In this document: piece by piece, positions 18,748 through 27,741 of the stretch
Layout: every line of letters starts with the position of its first letter
Position numbering within the stretch: position 1 is the stretch's first letter
Assembly: GCF_900637905.1 (NCBI RefSeq)
Contig: NZ_LR134472.1
Span: 868,001-932,000 of the forward strand
Length of the DNA: 64,000 nucleotides
Direction: 5' to 3'
Origin: Parvimonas micra
GTDB lineage: Bacteria; Bacillota; Clostridia; Tissierellales; Peptoniphilaceae
The notes under the pieces: model-generated
The model's input: the letters and a program-made list of their open reading frames with translations, nothing else
Told to the model about the DNA's origin: nothing
The model's database searches: none
Program-made: the position numbers and the translations under genes

Positions 18748-20364
18748 ATGGACGATAAAAGAGATAATATCTTTGAAGAAAATGAAAATAATATTAAGAA
18801 TGAAGAACATATAGAAGAAACTTCAAAAAATACTGAAGATGAAATGAAAGAAACATCTGACAGAGAGTCTATGAAAGAAACACAAAAATTATTTAATAAT
18901 GAAAATATAGATGAAATGAAAGAAACAGTTGATGAAGATTTTGGTGGAGATTATGGCGAACACATTGAAGAGCCATACGACCATTCTATTGAACAAGAAA
19001 TTTATAATGAACCATATATGGAAGATTCAAAAGCAAAAGATAAAGAATTTGAATCTTATGTAGATGGTATTGTTCAAAAAGAATTTGAAAAAAGAAGAAA
19101 GGGCAATAGACTTAAATCCGTTTCAAAATTTCTATTGGCAATTGTTTTGGCAAGTTCTATAAGTATAGCGGGAACTAGTGCATATCTAAAGAGTAATAGT
19201 GGAAAATCACTTTTAAATCAGTCTTCAACTGACAAAGGTGCGACTACTACAACTATAAATACTTCTGATAAACCGAATGTAGAAAAAGCTGTTGCACAAA
19301 AATCAATGCAATCAGTTGTAGGTATAACAACTGTTGGGGTTTCTGAGGATATGTTTTCAACTCAAAAGCAAACAAAGGGACTCGGCTCAGGAGTTATCGT
19401 AAGTAAAGAGGGTTATATTTTAACTAACAACCATGTTGTTGACCCTTCAAAGACAAAATCCGTAACAGTAATATTGAGTGACGGAACAAAGAGAAAAGCA
19501 AAAGTTTTATGGAGTGACAAAACTTTGGATTTAGCAGTTATCAAGATAGATCCTAAAGGACTTGACTTGAAACCTGTTGAATTTGGAGACAGTTCACAAG
19601 TTTCCATTGGCGATAAAGCTATAGCAATCGGTAATCCGCTTGGTATAAATTTAAAATCAACTTTAACTTCTGGATATATTTCAGGAAAAGATAGAGTGAT
19701 TACACTACAAGACGGTTCTACTATGGAAGGATTATTCCAAACAGATGCGGCAATAAATCCTGGAAATAGTGGTGGTGGATTATTTAATGATAAAGGACAA
19801 CTTATCGGAATAAATACAGCGAAAGCCGGAAATAGTGACGGAATCGGATTTGCAATTCCTTCTAATCTTGCAAAACCTATTTTGGAACAAATAATTAAAA
19901 ACGGTAAGTTTGAAAGTGTTTCATTGGGTATAAGAGGTATAGATGTTTCAAGATATAATGTATTGGGACAAGAAAAATTACCTATAGACTCAGGTGTATA
20001 TATTCATGAAATTTTATCAGGTTCACCTGCAGAATCTGCGGGACTAAAACCTAAAGATATTATTACAAAAGTTGGAGATACTAAAGTTACATCAAACTCA
20101 ACTTTAAAAGCTGCCCTATTGAATTATAAGATAGGTGATAAGGTTAAGATTGAAGTTTATAGAGATGGAAAGACAACTACAATAGAAGTTACATTCTCAC
20201 AATTCGATCTAAATAAAGCTGAAAATAAAGCAAATCAAAATCAAAATAATTTTAATCCAAATCGTAACCGTAACCGTAATCGTAATAATGACAATTATGA
20301 TAGAAACGAAGATGATTTTGATGGAAATAATGATGATAACGACAATAACGACAACAATAATTAA
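18748..20364 (+). CDS. Membrane-anchored HtrA/DegP-like serine protease
   Basis: 538-aa protease for envelope protein quality control. About 125 acidic cytoplasmic residues, with repeated MKET motifs, precede one membrane helix (about 130-150, FLLAIVLASSISIAGTSAYL). The trypsin-like domain has the triad at about His229 (LTNNHVVD), Asp261 (LDLAVIKI) and Ser341 (GNSGGG). A PDZ domain follows (about 395-485), and the tail is a low-complexity Asn/Arg/Asp stretch encoded by CGTAAC/CGTAAT repeats near 20265. GAGGTG lies before the start. The long acidic N-terminus is typical of Firmicutes HtrA; the N/R/D tail is unusual and probably disordered. Confidence 0.92.
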   Translation: MDDKRDNIFEENENNIKNEEHIEETSKNTEDEMKETSDRESMKETQKLFNNENIDEMKETVDEDFGGDYGEHIEEPYDHSIEQEIYNEPYMEDSKAKDKEFESYVDGIVQKEFEKRRKGNRLKSVSKFLLAIVLASSISIAGTSAYLKSNSGKSLLNQSSTDKGATTTTINTSDKPNVEKAVAQKSMQSVVGITTVGVSEDMFSTQKQTKGLGSGVIVSKEGYILTNNHVVDPSKTKSVTVILSDGTKRKAKVLWSDKTLDLAVIKIDPKGLDLKPVEFGDSSQVSIGDKAIAIGNPLGINLKSTLTSGYISGKDRVITLQDGSTMEGLFQTDAAINPGNSGGGLFNDKGQLIGINTAKAGNSDGIGFAIPSNLAKPILEQIIKNGKFESVSLGIRGIDVSRYNVLGQEKLPIDSGVYIHEILSGSPAESAGLKPKDIITKVGDTKVTSNSTLKAALLNYKIGDKVKIEVYRDGKTTTIEVTFSQFDLNKAENKANQNQNNFNPNRNRNRNRNNDNYDRNEDDFDGNNDDNDNNDNNN

Positions 20365-20418
20365 TTAGCATATTAGTAGAGATTTTTTTATAAATCCTCC
20401 GTAAAAATAAATAAATGC

Positions 20419-20456
20419 AAAAAAAGTTATGAAACAATTTCATAACTTTTTTTGTT
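20419..20456 (+). terminator. Bidirectional terminator between htrA-like and lipoprotein genes
   Basis: AAAAAAGTTATGAAA pairs with TTTCATAACTTTTTT. It can serve both converging genes. Confidence 0.85.
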
Positions 20457-20474
20457 TTTTAATCTATCTAATGA

Positions 20475-20867
20475 TTATTTGTAAATACTATCTTTTGATA
20501 ATTTAAATTCATAATTATCGTCTTCATCAAGTATTGTTTCGTCATCAACAAATAAAAGTTTATATTCCAACTTATCTGCTGTTAGATATTTTTTATCTCC
20601 TTTTTTTACTATCTTAGGATTTTTAAATGTTGCTGCATTTTCTTTTTTCATTTTATCTTTAGCCTTATTAACATCATCAGGATTGGAATTCGGATTTATT
20701 TTACTCGGTTCTCCTGAGTATATCACAACTTTTTCGGTAATAATAATATCTCCGCCGTTTTTACCAACAAATTTTCTTCCGTAATAATTTTTAATTTCAT
20801 TATTTCCTACACAAGCAGTTAAAAGTAAAATCATAAAACATAATAATATTTTACTAACTTTTTTCAT
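20475..20867 (-). CDS. Small predicted lipoprotein of unknown function
   Basis: 130 aa with a lipoprotein signal peptide ending in the lipobox LTAC (cysteine at residue 19). The mature part is hydrophilic, rich in Lys, Asn and Asp, and shows no recognised domain. TAGGAGG precedes the start. It converges on the HtrA-like gene and has no obvious partner. Confidence 0.8.
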   Translation of the reverse strand: MKKVSKILLCFMILLLTACVGNNEIKNYYGRKFVGKNGGDIIITEKVVIYSGEPSKINPNSNPDDVNKAKDKMKKENAATFKNPKIVKKGDKKYLTADKLEYKLLFVDDETILDEDDNYEFKLSKDSIYK

Positions 20868-21144
20868 ATCTTACCTCCTACTAAAAACATAACACTAATC
20901 ATTAAAGTTAAAATATTTGATAAATCCCCGTTTTTATACCTACTATAGTTAATGTAAAACATAATATCCTCCCAAAAAATTTTACATCATTAAGGTGAAC
21001 CGATTTCTTACTACTATAATATCACAAAAAAAAATAAAGTCAAGATATATATAAATTATTTTATTAAAATATTGTTAGTTTAAATTTTTATCCTCTACTT
21101 ATCCACAATTTTTGTGGATAATTCTAATAAATTGTGGATTTTAC

Positions 21145-21174
21145 TTGAAAATAGATATCTTTTTATGGTATAAT
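21145..21174 (+). promoter_or_regulatory. Promoter of the DEAD-box helicase gene
   Basis: TTGAAA and a perfect TATAAT separated by 18 bp, about 140 bp before the coding start. Confidence 0.75.
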
Positions 21175-21182
21175 ATACACTT

Positions 21183-21300
21183 GAGCAATCAAGGAGTAAA
21201 TATACTCCTAAATTTTTTGCTCGTAATATGTCGTGATGTTTAATGTGTAGTTTGTTTTTGTCTTTTTCTTTCGGAACTAACGTTAAGGTTCACGAAAAAA
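21183..21300 (+). promoter_or_regulatory. Structured 5' leader of the helicase mRNA
   Basis: Two hairpins fill the leader. In the first (21183-21222) GAGCAA pairs with TTGCTC, enclosing AGGAGTA/TACTCCT around an AATA tetraloop. In the second CGTGA (near 21232) can pair with TCACG (near 21294), with GAAC/GGTTC and ACGTT elements inside. The 20868-21144 stretch upstream is otherwise AT-rich with no gene seen. Autoregulation or temperature sensing is plausible for a DEAD-box helicase leader, but only inferred. Confidence 0.5.
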
Positions 21301-21313
21301 GAAAGGAAAAAAT

Positions 21314-23056
21314 ATGATAGAAAATTTTAATGATTTTAATTTGTCGAAGGAAGTTTTAAAAGCCGTTGTTGAAATGGGCTTTGAAGAACCTTCTCCAATT
21401 CAAAAACAAGCAATTCCGACTATGTTAAACAACGAGGACATTATCGGTCAAGCACAAACGGGAACAGGAAAGACAGCATCTTTCGGTATTCCGATAGTAG
21501 AAAAAGTAAATAAAAACAGCAAGACAACTCAGGCAATGGTACTATGTCCAACAAGAGAATTGTCAATTCAAGTTGCAGAAGAAATTTCAAAACTTGCAAA
21601 GTATAAGGGAGTAACAGTTGTTCCAATTTATGGAGGACAACCTATAGAAAGACAAATCCGTTCTCTAAAAATGGGAGTTCAAGTTATTGTCGGAACTCCA
21701 GGACGTGTTATAGACCATATTAAGAGAAAAACTTTAAAAACTGAAAATATTAAAACTTTTGTATTGGACGAAGCTGATGAAATGTTTGATATGGGCTTTA
21801 GAGAAGATATTGAAAAAATTATAGGCTTTTTGCCTTATGAAAGACAAACAACTTTCTTCTCTGCTACAATGGATCATGAAATGATGGATTTTGCTGCAAG
21901 ATACCAAAGCGAACCAAGACTTATAAAAGTCGTACCAAAGGAATTGACAGTTCCAAAGGTAACTCAATACTATTTTGCACTTAAGCATAATATGAAACTT
22001 GAAATTCTATCCCGTATCTTAGATGTTCAAAATCCAAAACTTACAGTAGTTTTTTGTAATACTAAAAAAATGGTTGATGACTTAACTGCAGGGCTTCAAT
22101 CTCGTGGATATTTTGCGGATGGACTTCATGGAGATTTAAAACAAATCCAAAGAGATGGGGTAATGAATAAATTTAGAAATTCTACAATTGATATTCTAGT
22201 TGCGACAGATGTTGCAGCCCGTGGTATAGACGTTGACGATGTAGATTTAGTTATAAACTACGATATGCCTCAAGATGTGGAATACTATGTTCACAGAATA
22301 GGTAGAACTGCAAGAGCAGGTAGAGAGGGAACTGCAATAAGTTTTGTTTCTCCAAGGGAAATGAATACTTTATCTCAAATTCAAAAATACACAAAAACTA
22401 AAATAGAAAAAAGAGATATGCCAACTCTTAAAGACTTGATTAAAAGACATGAAGAAAGATTTATGGAAGACATCAAGGAAGAAATTAATAAAAATGAACA
22501 TACAAAAGAGTTAAATCTAATAAATATTCTAATGAGTGAAGACTATTCTCCGATTGATATTGCAGCTTGTCTTTTAAAACATTATAATGAAAATAATAAA
22601 CTTAACAATCACGAAGAGCTTATAGACGTGGATATTAAGAAGAATAAGAAAAAAGGAAATGACAAGACTTCTATTTCAAACAAGGGTGGAAAGTCAAATG
22701 TTACTGAAAAGAATTCTGGAAGGATTTATATTAACATTGGTTCAAGAAAAGGAGTTTCTCAAAGACATATTGTTTCTGCACTTTGTAATGATGCGAATAT
22801 TAGCGCCAGAGATATTGGAGATATTGAAATTTTTGAAAAGTTCAGTTTTGTAAATATTCATAAAAACGCACTTAAAGATGCAGTAAATAACCTAAACAAT
22901 GCTCATATTAAGGGCTTTAAGGTTTTAGTTGAACTTGCCAATAAAAAGGAAGACTCTTCAAAATTTTCTGCAAAGTCTAAAGATAAGAAAAATAAAAAGG
23001 ATAAAAAAGATAAAAAGGGCGAAAAATCCAAACGTGATAGACAAAAGAGAAGATAA
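21314..23056 (+). CDS. DEAD-box ATP-dependent RNA helicase
   Basis: 580-aa RNA helicase of the CshA/DeaD group, used in RNA decay or ribosome assembly. Motifs in order: Q-motif region, AQTGTGKT (I), PTRELSIQ (Ia), TPGR (Ib), LDEADEMFD (II), SAT (III), ATDVAARGIDV (V) and HRIGRTARAG (VI). A DbpA-type RNA-binding domain follows at about 475-545 (YINIGSRKGVSQRHIVSALC). The tail is very lysine-rich (KKNKKDKKDKKGEK). AAAGGAAAA lies before the start. The methyltransferase gene follows at 15 bp. Confidence 0.95.
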   Translation: MIENFNDFNLSKEVLKAVVEMGFEEPSPIQKQAIPTMLNNEDIIGQAQTGTGKTASFGIPIVEKVNKNSKTTQAMVLCPTRELSIQVAEEISKLAKYKGVTVVPIYGGQPIERQIRSLKMGVQVIVGTPGRVIDHIKRKTLKTENIKTFVLDEADEMFDMGFREDIEKIIGFLPYERQTTFFSATMDHEMMDFAARYQSEPRLIKVVPKELTVPKVTQYYFALKHNMKLEILSRILDVQNPKLTVVFCNTKKMVDDLTAGLQSRGYFADGLHGDLKQIQRDGVMNKFRNSTIDILVATDVAARGIDVDDVDLVINYDMPQDVEYYVHRIGRTARAGREGTAISFVSPREMNTLSQIQKYTKTKIEKRDMPTLKDLIKRHEERFMEDIKEEINKNEHTKELNLINILMSEDYSPIDIAACLLKHYNENNKLNNHEELIDVDIKKNKKKGNDKTSISNKGGKSNVTEKNSGRIYINIGSRKGVSQRHIVSALCNDANISARDIGDIEIFEKFSFVNIHKNALKDAVNNLNNAHIKGFKVLVELANKKEDSSKFSAKSKDKKNKKDKKDKKGEKSKRDRQKRR

Positions 23057-23071
23057 TCTAAGGTAAATTTT

Positions 23072-23776
23072 ATGGAATTTTGTAAATATAAAAAAGATTT
23101 GAATTTTTCATACACAATGGGAGCTTTCCCAACAATTGAGCTTTTACAGTCAAAAAATTACAAGACTATATCAGTTTTGGTACATTCAAAATATGATGAT
23201 AAAGCAGGTCTTGAAAAAATTTGTGATGAAAAAGGAATTAATTTAATTTATAATGATAAAATTGTAAATAAACTTCAAAGCAAAGAAAATACATTTGTTA
23301 TTGGAGTTTTTGAAAAAAACTTTGCAAAGATAAAAAAAGACAATCACATACTATTATGTGAGCCGAGAGATAAAGGAAATTTAGGGACAATTTTACGAAC
23401 TGCATTGGGCTTCGGCTTTAAAAATATTGCAATAATAGACGGTTGTGATGTTTTTGACCCTAAAACTGTTAGAGCTTCAATGGGAGCAATCTTTAAAATG
23501 AATGTAGAAATCTTTAAAACTTTCGAAGAATATAAAAATACGTTTGAAGAAAATAATATCTACTCTTTCATTTTAAATAAGGGTTCAGTATCTCTTAAAA
23601 ATGTGGAGATTAAAAAGCCTTTTACATTGATGTTCGGGAATGAATCACATGGACTTGAAAACTTTGACTTAAAAGGAACAACTCCTGTATTCATAGAACA
23701 AAGCGAAGACATAGATAGCTTTAATTTACCAATTGCAAGTTCAATAGCAATGTATAAATTTACGGAAAAAGAATAA
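23072..23776 (+). CDS. SpoU/TrmH-family RNA 2'-O-ribose methyltransferase
   Basis: 234-aa SAM-dependent methyltransferase for rRNA or tRNA. The three SpoU motifs are visible: EPRDKGNLGTILRTA, LMFGNESHGL and SFNLPIASSIAMY, forming the trefoil-knot cofactor site. The N-terminal L30e-like substrate-binding part is shorter than in many 23S rRNA enzymes. Cotranscription with a DEAD-box helicase suits a role in RNA maturation; the target nucleotide is not predictable. Confidence 0.9.
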   Translation: MEFCKYKKDLNFSYTMGAFPTIELLQSKNYKTISVLVHSKYDDKAGLEKICDEKGINLIYNDKIVNKLQSKENTFVIGVFEKNFAKIKKDNHILLCEPRDKGNLGTILRTALGFGFKNIAIIDGCDVFDPKTVRASMGAIFKMNVEIFKTFEEYKNTFEENNIYSFILNKGSVSLKNVEIKKPFTLMFGNESHGLENFDLKGTTPVFIEQSEDIDSFNLPIASSIAMYKFTEKE

Positions 23777-23788
23777 AAAATATAAGTA

Positions 23789-23817
23789 AAAAGCAGGGGA
23801 AATCCCTGCTTTTTTTT
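23789..23817 (+). terminator. Terminator of helicase-methyltransferase operon
   Basis: AAGCAGGGG and CCCTGCTTTTTTTT around a four-base loop. An almost identical hairpin lies at 25113-25142, on the far side of the repeat cluster. Confidence 0.9.
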
Positions 23818-23890
23818 ACGTTATTCAAATTGAAACAAAATAAAATATTTTGTTTTATTTCTAATTATTAACACTTTTTAGAATTTATTT

Positions 23891-25080
23891 ACTGTTCACG
23901 TCAAGCCGTTAAACAAAGGGACTTGCTTTATACGTCATTTCGACTGTAGCGATAGCGAAATGGAGAAATCTCATACTTTTGCTTTAGCAAAAGTAAATGT
24001 ATCGTAGATACATCGAAAAAAATTTATTAACTAAAAATTTTTTGGATAATTTCGTTGTAATTATATATAGCAGTTTTGTTTTTGTATAAGTCCTTTACAG
24101 GACTTACTATTATTTGTAAACAAATAATAGTTGAGATCTTTCGACTACACTACGTTTCGCTCAAGATGACGTGTTGGGGGGGTTCTTTGCTGGGTGCTAT
24201 GACGTGAAACTTTTTATTTTTTAAACAATTTCTTATAAGAATTCTTGAAGTTTGTTTACTGCTCACGTCTAACTGTTAAACAAAGGGACTTCCTTTATAC
24301 GTCATCTCGACCAGAGTGAAACGAAGTGAATCTAGCCCTAACTTTGTTTACTTGTAAACAAAAATAGGTCTGACGGGGTCGTTGTATCTTTTGATACAAT
24401 GACTTTGGAGATCTTATACTTTTGCTTTAGTAAAAGTAATGTATCGAAGATACATCGAAAAAAATTTATTAACTAAAAATCTTTAGGATAACTTAGTTGT
24501 AATTATATATAGCTGTTTTGTTTTTATATAAGTCCTTTACAGGACTTACTATTATTTGTAAACAAATAATAGTTGAGATTTCTCCACTTCACTTCACTAC
24601 GTTCCGTTTCGGTCGAAATGACGTGTTGGGGGTTTTTCTTTGCTGGGTGCTATGACGTGAAATATTTCGTTTCATATATGATGTTTAAATGCTATATTAT
24701 GAGATTTTAATTCTTTTCTATTATACTTACAAAGATAATTTAAAGTTTATTTACTGTTCACGTCAAGCCATTAAACAAAGGTACTTCCCTTATACGTCAT
24801 CTCGACTAGAGTGAAACGAAGTGAATCTAGCCCTAACTTTGTTTACTTGTAAACAAAAGTAGGGCTGACACAAAGATTGTCCGAATCTTTGATTTGGTAA
24901 TAATCGACTGTGAAAATTTCATATCAAAAAATTAATAAAATTTGAAGTTTATTTATTACTAACGTTAAGCTACTAATCAAAGATATCTCTCAACACGTCA
25001 TCTCGACCGGAGTGAAACGGAGCGGAGAGATCTCATACTTTTGCTTTAGCAAAAGTAAATGTATCGAAGATACATCAAAT
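23891..25080 (-). repeat. Cluster of modular palindromic repeat elements (region 2)
   Basis: The gene-free interval between two converging genes holds elements of the 8735-10165 family, reversed. Two are complete (about 23891-24210 and 24253-24664, from end B TTCACGTCAAGCCGTTAAAC to end A GTGCTATGACGTGAAA) and two are truncated (24747-24920 and 24950-25077). Internal modules are perfect palindromes such as ACTTTTGCTTTAGCAAAAGT, AAGTCCTTTACAGGACTT and TATTTGTAAACAAATA, in different combinations in each copy. No coding sequence is seen. Confidence 0.85.
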
Positions 25081-25112
25081 GAAAAATACTATAACCCAAA
25101 TTATTTTTAATA

Positions 25113-25142
25113 AGCAAAAAGCAGGGGATTTCCCTGCTTTTT
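25113..25142 (-). terminator. Terminator of the DUF1858 gene, near-copy of 23789-23817
   Basis: AAAAAGCAGGGGA and TCCCTGCTTTTT make a hairpin with A and T tracts on both sides, usable from either strand. Confidence 0.8.
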
Positions 25143-25169
25143 CGTCTTAGTTTGGGGGTATGTGATTGT

Positions 25170-25388
25170 TTAAGCATTAATAAAATTTTCTAACTTTTCT
25201 TTTAATTCGTCAAATTCAAATCCACCTTTAATAGCAACCATTTCAAGAGTTGCAATATCTTTCATCATTGCAAATAATTCTGGATTATCAAGATTTGAAT
25301 ATTCTGGACTTAAAGTCTTTAAGAAGTTTTTAACTTCTGGATATTTTTCAACTAATTCACCAATTTTTGTACTTTTTTCTAATTTCAT
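25170..25388 (-). CDS. Small DUF1858-type protein
   Basis: 72 aa. The sequence opens with STKIGELVEKYPEVKNFLK, characteristic of DUF1858 helical domains, and ends with an ATLEMVAIKGG segment seen in the same family. The function of DUF1858 is unknown; it often occurs with hybrid-cluster or iron-sulfur repair proteins, none of which is adjacent. The start at 25388 is preferred because AAAAGGAGAAAAC lies just before it; an earlier ATG at 25412 overlaps that site. Confidence 0.75.
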   Translation of the reverse strand: MKLEKSTKIGELVEKYPEVKNFLKTLSPEYSNLDNPELFAMMKDIATLEMVAIKGGFEFDELKEKLENFINA

Positions 25389-25543
25389 TGTTTTCTCCTT
25401 TTCTCTATTCAATTTAATTTACTTTATGTATTATTTACGTTAATTAAATTTTAGCACTATTTGTATTGAAAATCTGTTGCATTTGAAACAAAAGAAAAAT
25501 TTTTTTGAATTTTTGGAAAAATTTGTAAATATAAATTTTTACA

Positions 25544-25577
25544 TAAAAAAATTCCTATGAGTTTTACTCATAGGAAT
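25544..25577 (-). terminator. Terminator of the tRNA-Pro gene
   Basis: On the minus strand AATTCCTATGAGT pairs with ACTCATAGGAATT and is followed by a T run, directly after the encoded CCA end. Confidence 0.85.
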
Positions 25578-25654
25578 TGGTCGGGGTGAGAAGATTCGAA
25601 CTCCCGGCCCCATGGTCCCAAACCACGTGCGCTACCAAACTGCGCTACACCCCG
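25578..25654 (-). tRNA. tRNA-Pro (anticodon TGG), CCA encoded
   Basis: The minus strand folds as a cloverleaf. The acceptor arms are CGGGGTG and CACCCCG, the D arm contains GCGCAGTTTGGTAGCGC, the anticodon stem CGTGG/CCATG encloses the loop TTTGGGA with TGG at positions 34-36, and the T arm reads GGGAGTTCGAATCTTCT-like with GTTCGAATC. Discriminator A and CCA are encoded. Confidence 0.95.
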
Positions 25655-25816
25655 ATACGATTACCTACATATTATATAACTTTTATTATATTTTGTCAAC
25701 ACTTTTTTTGAAGTTTTTTCAATTGGCTAACTTATTCTTACAATTTATAATTGTTGTATATTGTTGCAAATTGTATTTATATTACAAAAAAATATTTTAA
25801 TTTAGTTTAATATCAC

Positions 25817-25846
25817 TTGACAACGACAAAAAATATATGGTACAAT
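25817..25846 (+). promoter_or_regulatory. Promoter of the broken amidase-like gene
   Basis: Perfect TTGACA and TACAAT with an 18-bp spacer; the promoter seems intact although the gene is disrupted. Confidence 0.7.
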
Positions 25847-25904
25847 CAAATCGAGGGGAGATGTTGTTATATGTAATTGTTCATTTAATATCAGGAGGAT
25901 TATT

Positions 25905-26985
25905 ATGAAATTAAAAAAATTTTTATTAGTAAGTTTTTTTTCATTGTCTGTTTTGTGGACTTTCAATTCGCATGCTTCTGAACTTGACGAGAATGTTCGT
26001 AATAGAACAAGTGAAGTAAGCGAGAAAGAAAAGTTGTTTTCAGAAGAACTAGATTTTGCAAAAAAAGCGGTGGTTAAGTTTTATAAAAATAAAGATCTTG
26101 GAGAAAATAATGAATTGGATTCATATTTTTCAAAAGATGTGCTTAAGTTAATTAACTATAAAGTTATGTATAATAATTACAAAGATAAGGAGTTGAATAT
26201 ATCCTATTCTAAATATAATGTTGTTGTTAAGCCTGTTGAAACTGAGAAATGGATAAAAAAAGGAAATTCTTTTAGTTTTAATTTACAGGTGATTACTAAA
26301 TTTTATTATCCACAATCAGATGTGGAAAGTGAGAATTCTGTTGTGCTTGAATTTACTGTTACTAAAGATAGAGATGGTAAATTAATAATAACAAGATGTT
26401 ATCAAGGTCTCTATTCTGAGGTTGATGAATTAAAATATTATGATTTATTATCTAAAAATGCAGATGTTGATAAATGGCTAAGTAGTAATTTTGAAGAATC
26501 AAAGGAATATATAGAAAAATCAAAAAATGATAGAGAAGAAGATTATAGACAATACAAATCAGAAAAAGGTTGTAAAGATGAATCTGTTGAAAGATACTCT
26601 TCTTTTGATAGGCAATATATAACTGATTGGGCAAGAAATAATTTTTATAAAAGATATCCCTCAAGTAGTAGTTCGTATGTTCCCTATTATGATTTTTCAA
26701 CAATCAGCGATAGTTATGATTGTACGAATTTTGTATCACATGCTCTTTTAGCAGGGGGATTTTCAATGAATGACTATGGGTATTCTGGAATACAAGGTAG
26801 TAACCAATGGTATTTTAGAAATATATTATAATGGCTCAGGTTGGGGACATAGTGTAGTTGTTACCAAATTTAAAAATGGAAATGTATTAGTTACTGGAAG
26901 AACCGCACCCAACTGGTATAATAATAATGAAGATGCTAGGAGAATGGAAAATTATCAAAGATTATTGCATTTGGAAAATAGATAA
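25905..26985 (+). pseudogene. Disrupted exported amidase-like protein (Amidase_6 type)
   Basis: The first frame (25905-26831) encodes a signal peptide, a helical/NTF2-like region and the start of a putative amidase domain with the catalytic-type motif YDCTNFVSHALLAGG, then stops shortly after SNQWYFRN. A second frame continues with YNGSGWGHSVVVTKF and VTGRTAPNWY, the histidine half of the same domain. The segment that normally joins the halves (roughly 40-50 residues) is missing, so a deletion with frameshift is more likely than a simple indel. Promoter and AGGAGG site are intact, so a truncated secreted protein may still be made. Confidence 0.8.
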
Positions 26986-27061
26986 TACAATAAGAGTTAT
27001 ACTTTTTAACGACGCTTTGTATAGGTTAAAGCTTTGAGAAAATTGTTGTTTCGAAATAGAA

Positions 27062-27101
27062 AAAATTGGGAAGATATCATAAAATATTCTTCCCAATTTT
27101 A
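27062..27101 (+). terminator. Bidirectional terminator
   Basis: AAAATTGGGAAGA and TTCTTCCCAATTTT flank an AT loop between the broken amidase gene and the converging ydcF-like gene. Confidence 0.85.
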
Positions 27102-27129
27102 GTTTATAAACTTTTTTAAAATAGTAAAT

Positions 27130-27732
27130 TTATTTATTTCTTTGGTGTAAATTTTTTATATCTTGTTCTGTTGGTTTATCAAACAGAAAAGTTTTTACAA
27201 CTGCAAAAGTTTCTCTTGCGTATGATGGAACAACTGCACCTGTTGGAGTTTTTGCAGGAACTGTCTTTGCTAAAATTCCAAATCTGTAAAGGATAAGTTT
27301 TGCTCTAAATAAATGATAGTCTGATGAGATTACCATTATTTCTGATGGCTTTTTATCTAGCTTTTCTAATGCGAATTTTATATTCTCATAGGTATTTTTG
27401 CTATTTGTTTCAGCGATAAGTCTTTCTTTTGAAATTCCTTTTTCTATTAAATATCTTTGCATATATTCAGCTTGTGAAAGTTCATTATTATTTTCTTTTC
27501 CTCCACATAAAACAGCTTTTGCGTTTTTGTGTTTATTTAAGTATTCAACTGTAGTATCCAGTCTATTAATCAAAGTTTTTGAAAGTTTTCCATTATTTGC
27601 TTTAGCTCCAAGCACTAATACATAATTTTCAAAAGTATCTATATCATTTTTTTTAGAATGATAAATTAATGATTGAATTAAGACAACTACACATAAGCAT
27701 AAGAATATAATAAATTTAAAAAGTTTTTTCAT
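27130..27732 (-). CDS. YdcF/DUF218-family membrane-anchored protein
   Basis: 200 aa with an N-terminal membrane helix (about 5-24) and a DUF218 domain: VLVLGAKANNGKLS, LINRLDTTVEYL, AVLCGGK, E-AEYMQRYLIEKGI and the characteristic SDYHLFRAKLI. The domain binds nucleotide-like ligands in some members (YdcF, SanA, ElyC) and is linked to envelope homeostasis; the true activity is unclear. TAGGAGG precedes the start, and the gene follows the MsrC gene by nine bases, so they likely form an operon. Confidence 0.85.
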   Translation of the reverse strand: MKKLFKFIIFLCLCVVVLIQSLIYHSKKNDIDTFENYVLVLGAKANNGKLSKTLINRLDTTVEYLNKHKNAKAVLCGGKENNNELSQAEYMQRYLIEKGISKERLIAETNSKNTYENIKFALEKLDKKPSEIMVISSDYHLFRAKLILYRFGILAKTVPAKTPTGAVVPSYARETFAVVKTFLFDKPTEQDIKNLHQRNK

Positions 27733-27741
27733 AGTTACCTC

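Noticed and set aside
22659-22853. 64-aa open frame in the helicase gene
   Set aside because: Lies wholly inside the helicase RNA-binding domain coding sequence in another frame.
25578-25654. tRNA-Pro as prophage attachment site
   Set aside because: It is more than 5 kb from the integrase and no tRNA 3' sequence recurs at the prophage ends.
25612-25800. 62-aa open frame over tRNA-Pro
   Set aside because: It overlaps the tRNA gene on the other strand and has no ribosome binding site.
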